The notes under the pieces: model-generated
What the model was told of the DNA's origin: nothing
Seen by the model: the letters and a program-made list of their open reading frames with translations, nothing else
The model's database searches: none
DNA from: Bacteroidota bacterium
GTDB lineage: Bacteria > Bacteroidota > Bacteroidia > Flavobacteriales > Flavobacteriaceae
Reading direction: 5' to 3'
NCBI GenBank assembly: GCA_021793135.1
Contig: JAJYTI010000132.1
Span: 1 to 5,956 of the forward strand
DNA: 5,956 nt
Program-made: the position numbers and the translations under genes
Shown: one piece after another, positions 1-5,753 of the stretch
How positions within the stretch are numbered: the first letter of the stretch is position 1
Layout: each line of letters starts with the position of its first letter

Positions 1-1373
1 CTAGTTGGTACTTCAAATATTCCACCATAAAGTCGAAGAATATTTTGTCCGATAAGTTCTAGCTCTCTATCACGATCAAAATAATCTAATAATACATGAG
101 AAGGAACTAAGAACTGTACAATGCATTTTCTGCCATAAATATGGTTTAACTGAATTACACCAATTCTATCTAATGTTTTTAGAGCATTATGAGTCTTGGT
201 TAATGGTAAATCATATCGTTCGCAAAATTCAGAGAAACTAAAATCATGTGTGGTTAGATCGCCCTCACCATAACTAACTTGAAAAAAAGTATTGAGTTTC
301 TTGTACACGATTTTCAAAAAAGTCAAAGAAGCTAAGTTTCTAGTATATTGCTGTAATGTTTGTGTAGGGTCGTAATTATCATAAAGTAGAACGCTTCTAG
401 AAGCTTGTCCATCTCTTCCGGCTCTTCCTGCTTCTTGAAAATAACTTTCTATACTTTCTGGAATTTGAACATGAATTACATTTCTAACATTCGATTTATC
501 AATTCCCATCCCGAATGCGTTTGTAGCTACTATAACAGAAGTTTCTTCATTTAGCCAACTATGTAATCGTTCATTTTTTTCTTCCGTATTTAATCCACCA
601 TGGAAAAACGTACTTTTTATCCCCAAGCTATTTAAGTGCATACTATACATGGCTGTTCCTTTTCTACTTCGAACATACAAAATAGCCGGACCAGGATTGG
701 TTTGAAGAATGTGTTCTACTGCTTTTAGTTTATCGGATACAGCATATGTTTCATAAGATAAATTAGCACGATAAAAGGAACTCTGTACTAATGTAGGGTT
801 GTCCAATTCTAACAAGTCGGAAATGTCGGTTACTACTTTTGGTGTAGCAGTTGCCGTTAATGCCATAAAAGGCACTTGCTGATCTGTAAGTGATCGAATT
901 ATGGGAATGGCTCTATATGCTGGTCTAAAATCATTACCCCATTGTGAAATACAATGTGCCTCATCTATAGCAATTAAGGATGTTTCCAATGATTTTATGG
1001 TTTCTTGTACAAATTCGTTTTGTAACCTTTCTGGAGAAAGATATAAAAATTTAAAGCTCCCATATAAAGCATTATCTAATTTCCGACGGAGTTCGTTTAA
1101 TGGTAAATTACCTCCTAAATGCATAGCTTTAATGCCTTTGTTGTTTAAAGCTTGTACTTGATCTTCCATTAAAGCAATTAATGGCGAAATAACAATACAA
1201 ATACCAGACTTTACAAGTGCAGGAACTTGAAAGCATACAGATTTACCCCCTCCTGTAGGTAAGAGTACAATGGTATCTTTACCTTTTAGTATACTAGAGA
1301 TAGCTTGTTCTTGCCCCTTTCTAAATGAAGCATAACCCCAATGTTTCGATAATATGCTTCGGGCTGTTTCCAA
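1..1373 (-). CDS. recQ: RecQ-family ATP-dependent DNA helicase (3' end cut by window)
   Basis: This is a 3'-to-5' DNA helicase of superfamily 2, expected to act in the cytoplasm in recombination and repair. Numbered from a TTG at 1373, the visible 457 residues show the RecQ motif 0 (F17-R18 to Q21), Walker A TGGGKS (40-45), DEAH (137-140) with the CISQWG aromatic-rich loop, LTATAT (172-177), FHGG (257-260), FGMGID (287-292) and motif VI QEAGRAGRDG (313-322) with the arginine finger. A winged-helix-like stretch follows near 376-420. There is no ATG before residue 69. The frame is closed by an in-frame TAG at 1416-1418, and the TTG places the N-terminus where related RecQ proteins begin. Two oddities are visible: the four zinc-binding cysteines normally found after motif VI are absent, as in the shorter (about 630 aa) Bacteroidota RecQ group, and the loop reads GNDFRP where GHDFRP is usual. 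The gene begins 2 nt after the ATPase stop, so the two are probably co-transcribed. The C-terminus lies outside the window. Confidence 0.94.
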   Translation of the reverse strand, partial: METARSILSKHWGYASFRKGQEQAISSILKGKDTIVLLPTGGGKSVCFQVPALVKSGICIVISPLIALMEDQVQALNNKGIKAMHLGGNLPLNELRRKLDNALYGSFKFLYLSPERLQNEFVQETIKSLETSLIAIDEAHCISQWGNDFRPAYRAIPIIRSLTDQQVPFMALTATATPKVVTDISDLLELDNPTLVQSSFYRANLSYETYAVSDKLKAVEHILQTNPGPAILYVRSRKGTAMYSMHLNSLGIKSTFFHGGLNTEEKNERLHSWLNEETSVIVATNAFGMGIDKSNVRNVIHVQIPESIESYFQEAGRAGRDGQASRSVLLYDNYDPTQTLQQYTRNLASLTFLKIVYKKLNTFFQVSYGEGDLTTHDFSFSEFCERYDLPLTKTHNALKTLDRIGVIQLNHIYGRKCIVQFLVPSHVLLDYFDRDRELELIGQNILRLYGGIFEVPT

Positions 1374-1375
1374 AT

Positions 1376-1915
1376 TTAAATTTTTAATGTATCTAAAATG
1401 TAATTTGCTCTTTCTCTAGATGTGCCTTCTGGTACGTTATAGATGTTGTATCCTAGATTGGCATATTTTCGATATAAAAACTCATATATTAATTTTGCCT
1501 GTTCATACGATTCATATCGTTCATTGTCTTGTATATATATACTTTCCCAAGGAGGAAGCAAGAAAACAATGTCGTATGAATGATCGGTGCAAGCATCGTG
1601 AAAATGTTGTGGATAGTCCGTTCCCATATAATCCATATAAGCACTTACATCTGGAATTCCACGGTCGTAAAAGAGCATGTTGCTTTGACAATCCTCAGCA
1701 ACTTTAAATTGTTCAATCCTACCTTCCAATAATTTTTTGCTAAATAGCAAAGGCTCGGTAAGGAAAAGTTGATCGATTCCTTGTTTTTTTGCTTCTAAAG
1801 TTACTTGTCTTGATATTTCTGGAACAATATCATAGCCCATGCTTTTAAGCTCTTCTATGATTGTAGTTTTTCCTGATCCAGGGCCACCACTGATTACAAT
1901 GCGCTTTGTTTTCAC
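1376..1915 (-). CDS. P-loop ATPase/kinase of the NadR/Ttd14-like AAA_28 type
   Basis: This is a 179-residue soluble nucleotide-binding protein. It has a clear Walker A, GGPGSGKTT (10-18), then the EISR segment (33-36) and a Walker-B-like FYDRGIPD (82-89) followed by AYMDYMG. A C-terminal lid-like part carries NERYESYEQA (131-140) and a GY..YNVPEGTSRERANYI stretch (155-173). This order matches the AAA_28 domain, related to the kinase half of NadR, and the length is normal for a stand-alone member. The substrate is unknown: family members are often labelled only as ATPases, and a small-molecule or nucleoside kinase role is inference. The start is a GTG at 1915; no in-frame ATG lies upstream, and the next internal Met (26) would destroy the P-loop. 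The stop lies 2 nt before the probable recQ start, so the gene leads a two-gene minus-strand unit. Whether it works with RecQ or is only co-transcribed cannot be told from sequence. Confidence 0.92.
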   Translation of the reverse strand: MKTKRIVISGGPGSGKTTIIEELKSMGYDIVPEISRQVTLEAKKQGIDQLFLTEPLLFSKKLLEGRIEQFKVAEDCQSNMLFYDRGIPDVSAYMDYMGTDYPQHFHDACTDHSYDIVFLLPPWESIYIQDNERYESYEQAKLIYEFLYRKYANLGYNIYNVPEGTSRERANYILDTLKI

Positions 1916-1943
1916 GAATTTTATATCTAAAAATGAGTTTTTG

Positions 1944-1974
1944 CAAAGTTCGTAAATATAAATTGATACTGAAA
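1944..1974 (-). promoter_or_regulatory. Possible promoter for the ATPase-recQ unit
   Basis: On the minus strand, GAACTTTG (1951-1944) is one base from the Bacteroidota -7 consensus TAnnTTTG. TTTC (1974-1971) sits 19 nt upstream, where the -33 TTTG is expected. Initiation near 1937 would give a leader of about 20 nt before the GTG at 1915. Both boxes are imperfect, so this is tentative. Confidence 0.3.
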
Positions 1975-1977
1975 GTG

Positions 1978-1985
1978 TATATTTG
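1978..1985 (+). promoter_or_regulatory. Candidate -7 box (TATATTTG) for the DUF493-DUF4290-murA cluster
   Basis: TATATTTG fits the Bacteroidota housekeeping -7 consensus TAnnTTTG exactly. It lies 31 nt before the ATG at 2017 and 19 nt before the alternative ATG at 2005, a plausible leader length. No good -33 TTTG is seen at the usual 19-21 nt spacing. It is divergent from, and partly interleaved with, the possible minus-strand promoter. Confidence 0.42.
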
Positions 1986-2016
1986 TATTCTTTACAAACA
2001 AGTTATGTTTTCAAAC

Positions 2017-2304
2017 ATGGATGATAAAACCAAAGATTTCTACGAAAAGTTACAAAAACAATTAGAAGAATACACCAATTGGCCTGCGCCATACCTATTT
2101 AAATTTATTGTTCCGACCGATAAAAGCAAAATTCAACAAATATTAGGTTTCTTTGAGGATACACCAGGTGCAAAATCCAAAACCAAATCTTCTACTAAAG
2201 GACAATACACAAGCATATCTATCGAAGCTACAATGCCTTCTGCAGATGCGGTTATTAAAAAATACCAACAAGTTTCTGTGGTTGAAGGCTTGCTGTCCTT
2301 GTAA
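2017..2304 (+). CDS. DUF493 (YbeD-like) family protein
   Basis: This is a 95-residue small cytoplasmic protein of the DUF493/YbeD family, an ACT-like fold of unsettled function. Family hallmarks are the FYEKLQKQLEE helix (8-18), the WP..YLFKFIVP strand (22-33), TKGQYTSISIEATM (60-73) and a C-terminal VSVVEGLLSL. The open frame extends back to an ATG at 1906, but that would add about 37 residues unlike the family and would place the start upstream of the best promoter box. The ATG at 2017 gives MDDKTKDFYE, where homologues usually begin; the ATG at 2005 (adding MFSN) is a close alternative. It lies 98 nt ahead of the DUF4290 gene on the same strand with no terminator hairpin between, so read-through into the DUF4290-murA operon is likely. 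No direct link to cell-wall synthesis is known to me. Confidence 0.9.
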   Translation: MDDKTKDFYEKLQKQLEEYTNWPAPYLFKFIVPTDKSKIQQILGFFEDTPGAKSKTKSSTKGQYTSISIEATMPSADAVIKKYQQVSVVEGLLSL

Positions 2305-2365
2305 AAAATGTTTATTTTGCAACAAACAACAATGATTATGTAAACTTTAGAGTTATTATTATTCA

Positions 2366-2395
2366 TTGACTTTCCTATTTAATTACACATATAAA
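2366..2395 (+). promoter_or_regulatory. Possible internal promoter before the DUF4290-murA operon
   Basis: The 98-nt gap holds TTGACT (2366-2371), then an 18-nt spacer and TATAAA (2390-2395). This looks more like a general sigma-70 promoter than the flavobacterial TAnnTTTG type; a near-match TATATTTTG (2397-2405) has one base too many. Initiation would fall almost on the TTG start at 2403. The gap is very AT-rich, so chance matches are likely. Confidence 0.22.
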
Positions 2396-2402
2396 ATATA
2401 TT

Positions 2403-3050
2403 TTGACGTTAGACTTACTTGTAGACAATTTAGAATACAACACAGACAGAAGCCATTTAGCAATTCCAGAATACGGTCGCCATATTCAGAAAATGATTGA
2501 GCAAACCGTAGAGATAGAAGATCCAGAAAAACGATTGAAGAATGCAGAAAGTATTATAGCTGTTATGGGAAATCTGAATCCGCATTTGCGCGATGTACCA
2601 GATTTTCAACATAAATTATGGGATCAGTTGTATATCATGTCTGATTTTAAATTGGAAATTGATACTCCTTTTCCAATGCCTTCCAAAGAAGATGTTTATA
2701 AATCGCCTGAGCCTCTAGAATACCCACAAAATCATCCGAAATATCGCTTTTATGGAAATAACATAAAAAGAATGATAGATGAAGCAGTAGAGTGGGAGGA
2801 TGGCGAAAAGAAGGAAGCACTTATTCTAACTATAGCAAATCATATGAAAAAATGCTATTTAAATTGGAATAAGGATACTGTGAAAGATGAAGTGATATTC
2901 AATCACTTATATGAACTTTCTGATGGCGAAATAAATCTAAACGAAACAGATGAGGATTTAAGTAAGGCACAAGACTTAGTAAATAATAAACGTAGAAAGC
3001 ATACCAAACGAAATAATCGTTCTACAAGAGGAAGAAAAAGACACAATTAA
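2403..3050 (+). CDS. DUF4290 domain-containing protein
   Basis: This is a 215-residue cytoplasmic protein of the Bacteroidota-specific DUF4290 family, whose function is not known. Recognisable parts are LEYNT (10-14), IPEYGRHIQKM (21-31), LNPHLRDVPDFQHKLWDQL (58-76), LEYPQNHPKYRFYGNNIK (105-122) and the NHMKK..LNWNKD stretch (146-158). The protein contains an internal repeat: residues from Y24-G25 to about 86 align without gaps, at an offset of 93, with Y117-G118 to about 179. The tail (196-215) is very basic, with 11 Lys/Arg in 20 residues. No signal peptide or membrane segment is seen. The start is taken as TTG at 2403, because no in-frame ATG lies nearby upstream and the first internal Met (31) falls inside the conserved domain. 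The stop is 5 nt before murA, so the two are co-transcribed and probably translationally coupled. This neighbourhood, recurrent in the phylum, suggests but does not prove a cell-envelope role. Confidence 0.92.
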   Translation: MTLDLLVDNLEYNTDRSHLAIPEYGRHIQKMIEQTVEIEDPEKRLKNAESIIAVMGNLNPHLRDVPDFQHKLWDQLYIMSDFKLEIDTPFPMPSKEDVYKSPEPLEYPQNHPKYRFYGNNIKRMIDEAVEWEDGEKKEALILTIANHMKKCYLNWNKDTVKDEVIFNHLYELSDGEINLNETDEDLSKAQDLVNNKRRKHTKRNNRSTRGRKRHN

Positions 3051-3055
3051 TATAT

Positions 3056-4372
3056 ATGGAAGTATTTCAAATAGAAGGCGGTCATAAATTAAATGGTTCT
3101 ATTACTCCACAAGGAGCTAAAAATGAAGCCTTGCAGGTTCTTTGTGCGGTTTTACTAACAGAGGAAAAGGTCATTATAGACAATGTTCCCGATATTCGAG
3201 ATGTAAACAGACAAATAGAAATACTGCAGAGTTTAGGAGTAGAAGTGGAAAAATTGGCAAAAGGGAAATTTTCTTTTGTTGCAAAAGATCTAAACTTAGA
3301 TTATTTACATAGCGAGCAGTTTAAACAAGATGGGGCTAGTATTAGAGGTTCTATAATGATTGTTGGACCGTTACTTGCCAGATTTGGAAAAGGTTACATT
3401 CCTAGACCAGGCGGTGATAAAATAGGTAGACGTCGAATAGATACCCATTTTGAAGGATTCATAAAATTGGGTGCGGAGTTTAAATATCAGAAAAAAGAAC
3501 ACTTTTATCAAGTAAATGCTCCAGATGGTTTAAAAGGAACCTACATGTTGTTGGATCAAGCATCGGTTACTGGTACTGCCAATATTATTATGGCAGCAGT
3601 ATTAGCCAAAGGATCTACAACAATATATAATGCGGCTTGTGAACCGTATATTCAGCAATTATGTAAAATGCTGAATAGTATGGGAGCTAAAATTACCGGC
3701 GTAGGATCTAATTTATTGACTATAGAAGGAGTAAGTAGTTTACACGGATGTGAGCATCGCATACTTCCAGATATGATAGAAATTGGGAGTTGGATAGGAA
3801 TGGCAGCTATGACACGTAGTGAGATTACTATAAAAGATGTGAGCTGGGATAACTTAGGAATGATACCTGAAATATTTAAAAAACTAGGTATTAAGTTAGA
3901 GCGTAGAGGAGATGATATTTTTATTCCAGAGCAAGAAAGCTATGAGATTCAAGAGTATATAGACGGATCTATACTCACAATTTCTGATGCTCCATGGCCT
4001 GGATTTACTCCAGATTTATTAAGTATTATTCTAGTTATCAGTACGCAAGCTAAAGGTAGTGTGCTAGTACATCAAAGAATGTTTGAAAGTAGATTATTCT
4101 TTGTAGATAAATTAATAGATATGGGAGCTAAAATTATTTTATGCGATCCACATAGAGCTACGGTAATAGGTCATGATTTTAAATCTTCACTAAAAGCAAC
4201 TACTATGGTTTCTCCAGATATTCGTGCTGGGGTTTCTCTATTGATTGCTGCACTTTCGGCGACAGGTACAAGTACTATTCATAATATAGAACAGATAGAT
4301 AGAGGTTATGAGAATATCGATACACGTCTACAAGCTTTAGGAGCTAAGATAAAACGTGTAAAGTTGAATTAA
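3056..4372 (+). CDS. murA: UDP-N-acetylglucosamine 1-carboxyvinyltransferase MurA
   Basis: MurA transfers enolpyruvate from phosphoenolpyruvate to UDP-N-acetylglucosamine in the cytoplasm, the first committed step of peptidoglycan synthesis. The 438-residue product has the two-domain EPSP-synthase-type fold, with repeated LGAK/MGAK-like turns. Visible active-site elements are K22-N23 in PQGAKNEAL, the PGGDKIGRR loop (118-126), D320 in PGFTPDLLS (equivalent to the E. coli general base D305) and R390 in SPDIRAG (equivalent to R397). The loop residue that is Cys115 in E. coli, the target of fosfomycin, is Asp121 here. That substitution keeps activity and gives intrinsic fosfomycin resistance in mycobacterial and chlamydial MurA, and it is the usual form in Bacteroidota as far as I know. 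The ATG at 3056 lies 5 nt after the DUF4290 stop. The gene is complete and is followed by a strong hairpin terminator. The product is slightly longer than the E. coli enzyme (419 aa), with no sign of damage. Confidence 0.97.
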   Translation: MEVFQIEGGHKLNGSITPQGAKNEALQVLCAVLLTEEKVIIDNVPDIRDVNRQIEILQSLGVEVEKLAKGKFSFVAKDLNLDYLHSEQFKQDGASIRGSIMIVGPLLARFGKGYIPRPGGDKIGRRRIDTHFEGFIKLGAEFKYQKKEHFYQVNAPDGLKGTYMLLDQASVTGTANIIMAAVLAKGSTTIYNAACEPYIQQLCKMLNSMGAKITGVGSNLLTIEGVSSLHGCEHRILPDMIEIGSWIGMAAMTRSEITIKDVSWDNLGMIPEIFKKLGIKLERRGDDIFIPEQESYEIQEYIDGSILTISDAPWPGFTPDLLSIILVISTQAKGSVLVHQRMFESRLFFVDKLIDMGAKIILCDPHRATVIGHDFKSSLKATTMVSPDIRAGVSLLIAALSATGTSTIHNIEQIDRGYENIDTRLQALGAKIKRVKLN

Positions 4373-4396
4373 CTAAGTAACTTTTATTATACAGAT

Positions 4397-4441
4397 AAAA
4401 CAAAAGCTAGAAGCATAATCGTTGCTTCTAGCTTTTGTTTT
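4397..4441. terminator. Strong intrinsic terminator after murA (bidirectional)
   Basis: A perfect 19-bp inverted repeat (arms 4397-4415 and 4423-4441, loop TAATCGT) has a core GCTAGAAGCA/TGCTTCTAGC flanked by A- and T-rich ends. It reads as a rho-independent terminator for murA. Because the arms end in T-rich tracts on both strands, it can also stop transcripts of the convergent membrane-protein gene, whose stop is at 4549. Confidence 0.88.
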
Positions 4442-4446
4442 GCATT

Positions 4447-4529
4447 AAGGATTGCGGCGGCATCCTTTTTTGTTTACATAGGACTAACAAAAAAGATATA
4501 GCCAAAAGCCTGTCTCGAAAGGGAATGCC
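4447..4529 (+). ncRNA. Structured intergenic RNA/repeat element, possibly Flavo-1-like
   Basis: This 83-nt stretch between convergent genes has clear secondary structure. Hairpin 1 is AAGGATTGC (4447-4455), loop GGCG, GCATCCTT (4460-4467), with one bulged T. Hairpin 2 is TTTTTTGTT (4466-4474) with AACAAAAAA (4486-4494) around an 11-nt loop; it shares two T residues with hairpin 1, so these two ends compete. A non-helical GATATAGCCAAAAGCC segment (4495-4510) follows, then TGTCTCGAAAGGGAATGCC. From memory, the order GGATTG-CGGC-ATCC, T-rich hairpin, AGATATAGC, AAAGCC, GGGAATGCC recurs in intergenic regions of flavobacteria, and I suspect the Flavo-1 RNA motif; that name is a guess. The + orientation follows the remembered motif. 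A plain second terminator for murA is the main alternative. Confidence 0.45.
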
Positions 4530-4548
4530 ATATAGAAAAAAGTGAAAC

Positions 4549-5208
4549 CTAATTCTTAGCGTTGTTTTCTATTTCTTTAAGCTGTTTGTAATTGTTCTTT
4601 AATCGTTTAAGTAATCGGATGTATACAATGCGATAAAGTAATAACATGAGTGCAATAATAATTGTCGCAGTGAATAAGAACATTACTATAAAGTACGTCA
4701 TAAACATGTCTGGATGTTCTAAGACTGAAGACGGATTTTGAGCTGCTAAAATATCAAGTAACTTCTCACGATGTTGACTAAAATAGTACCCCGACCATAG
4801 GAAACCTATTGTTGTTGTGGCAATGTTCCATATGATAAAGAAATATACCGTACGTCTTGTTCTTAAGATACGCTCCATTAGTTGCTTTACAGAGTCTGTG
4901 ATTTTTATAGAAGTGTAGTTTTTATAAAAAATACCAATGAATGTAATAAATACAATTAATGTTATTATACTACTGAATAGCAATGGTGTTTTTAAACCCA
5001 TTTCTTCATTAAACTCCATTGAACTTTCAGGTACTAGAAAATACAATCCACCCCAGATTGCAAACTCTATAATACTTATAATAAGAATCCATTTAACGAT
5101 GCTTGATGATTTTTTTAGTATCATCTTATAAAGCTCGTCGTACGAATACTTAGGCAAATTTTGTTCAGAACTTTGCCAGTGTTTTTTTAATAAATCTAAT
5201 TCGTTCAT
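4549..5208 (-). CDS. Four-helix membrane protein, candidate regulator of the ECF sigma factor
   Basis: This is a 219-residue inner-membrane protein of a family common in flavobacteria. It starts with a soluble segment, MNELDLLKKHWQ, then PKYSYDELYKMI and KKSSSIVKW. Four hydrophobic helices follow at about 37-59, 75-95, 120-143 and 169-192, and the protein ends in a basic, probably helical tail (198-219). Positive charges near 96-119 and in the tail suggest both termini and the 96-119 loop are cytoplasmic. I see no enzyme motif and no zinc-type anti-sigma His/Cys signature. Relatives are sometimes labelled beta-carotene 15,15'-monooxygenase, which this sequence does not support. The ATG at 5208 is 7 nt after the sigma-factor stop, so the two genes form an operon. 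By analogy with sigma/anti-sigma pairs it may hold the sigma factor at the membrane through its N-terminal 36 residues; this is inference from context. The stop is TAG, followed by a T-rich tract. Confidence 0.85.
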   Translation of the reverse strand: MNELDLLKKHWQSSEQNLPKYSYDELYKMILKKSSSIVKWILIISIIEFAIWGGLYFLVPESSMEFNEEMGLKTPLLFSSIITLIVFITFIGIFYKNYTSIKITDSVKQLMERILRTRRTVYFFIIWNIATTTIGFLWSGYYFSQHREKLLDILAAQNPSSVLEHPDMFMTYFIVMFLFTATIIIALMLLLYRIVYIRLLKRLKNNYKQLKEIENNAKN

Positions 5209-5215
5209 AATATGA

Positions 5216-5710
5216 TTAAGGATTCAGAATCCGTTTTAGCTTGTCTTTTATTCTACTCATTCGCACTCTAGCATTCACATTACTAATACCTAATGTATCT
5301 GCTATTTCTTCATAAGTTTTGTCCTCTAGATATAAGAAAACCAAAGCTTTATCAATGTCATTTAGCTGTTTTACTGCTTCATACATAAGTTTGATTTGTT
5401 TATCGGCAGTAGGATCGTAATCTTGATATTCGATTTTAAAACTTACTTTCTCGTAGTCTTGTGCTTTAATACTTCGTTTGGATTTTCTATATAATGTAAT
5501 CGCAGTGTTTAAGGCTACCCGATACATCCATGTACTAAATTTAGCGTCTCCTCTAAAAGAAGGGTAAGCTTTCCATAACTGAATAGTTATCTCCTGGAAC
5601 AAATCATTATGATCGTCGGGATTGTTCGTATAAAACGTACATATCTTATGGACAATGTTCTGATGCTTTTCCAGTTTCTTTACAAAACTATGTTCTTGTT
5701 CTCTGCGCAA
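5216..5710 (-). CDS. ECF-type RNA polymerase sigma factor (sigma-70 family)
   Basis: This is a 164-residue alternative sigma factor that would direct RNA polymerase to a specific promoter set. Sigma region 2 spans about 10-77, with DLFQEITIQLWKAYPSFRG (36-54) and the -10-recognition part FSTWMYRVALNTAITLYRK (58-76). A charged linker (78-105) leads to region 4 (about 108-162), with the helix-turn-helix TYEEIADTLGISNVNARVRMSRIKDKL (132-158) for -35 binding. Length and layout are normal for an ECF factor. The start is taken as TTG at 5710 (MRREQEHSF); the frame is closed upstream by an in-frame TAA and no ATG is available before residue 62. It heads a two-gene operon with the membrane protein 7 nt downstream. 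I could not identify its promoter in the short leader (5711-5753). The signal it responds to is unknown; homologues sit in envelope, oxidative and starvation responses. Confidence 0.94.
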   Translation of the reverse strand: MRREQEHSFVKKLEKHQNIVHKICTFYTNNPDDHNDLFQEITIQLWKAYPSFRGDAKFSTWMYRVALNTAITLYRKSKRSIKAQDYEKVSFKIEYQDYDPTADKQIKLMYEAVKQLNDIDKALVFLYLEDKTYEEIADTLGISNVNARVRMSRIKDKLKRILNP

Positions 5711-5753
5711 AAGTTGAGTAGCTTTTTGTACTTAATTAGTAGTCTTAAAGAAA

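Noticed and set aside
392..403. Palindrome GCTTCTAGAAGC inside recQ
   Set aside because: It falls in coding sequence just after motif VI and is explained by the codons there. Its likeness to the murA terminator stem (GCTAGAAGCA) is short enough to be chance.
901..1161. An 86-codon plus-strand open frame
   Set aside because: It lies entirely inside the recQ coding frame on the other strand, opposite the DEAH region, and its translation resembles no protein family I know.
1420..1707. A 95-codon plus-strand open frame
   Set aside because: It is opposite the conserved AAA_28 ATPase gene, and its composition is that of an antisense shadow.
1906..2016. N-terminal extension of the DUF493 gene back to the ATG at 1906
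   Set aside because: The extra 37 residues are unlike the family, and the extension would run through the divergent promoter region and past the best -7 box.
2133..2366. Overlapping open frames on both strands across the DUF493 gene
   Set aside because: They are shadows of the DUF493 reading frame, which has clear family motifs; the alternatives have none.
3679..4136. Repeated ATGGGAGCTAAAATTA in murA
   Set aside because: The copies encode MGAKI turns that recur in the repeated sub-units of the EPSP-synthase-type fold, so this is protein structure and not a DNA repeat.
4937..5131. A 64-codon plus-strand open frame
   Set aside because: It is antisense to the membrane-protein gene, and its hydrophobic, Ile/Asn-rich translation is a mirror of that AT-rich coding region.
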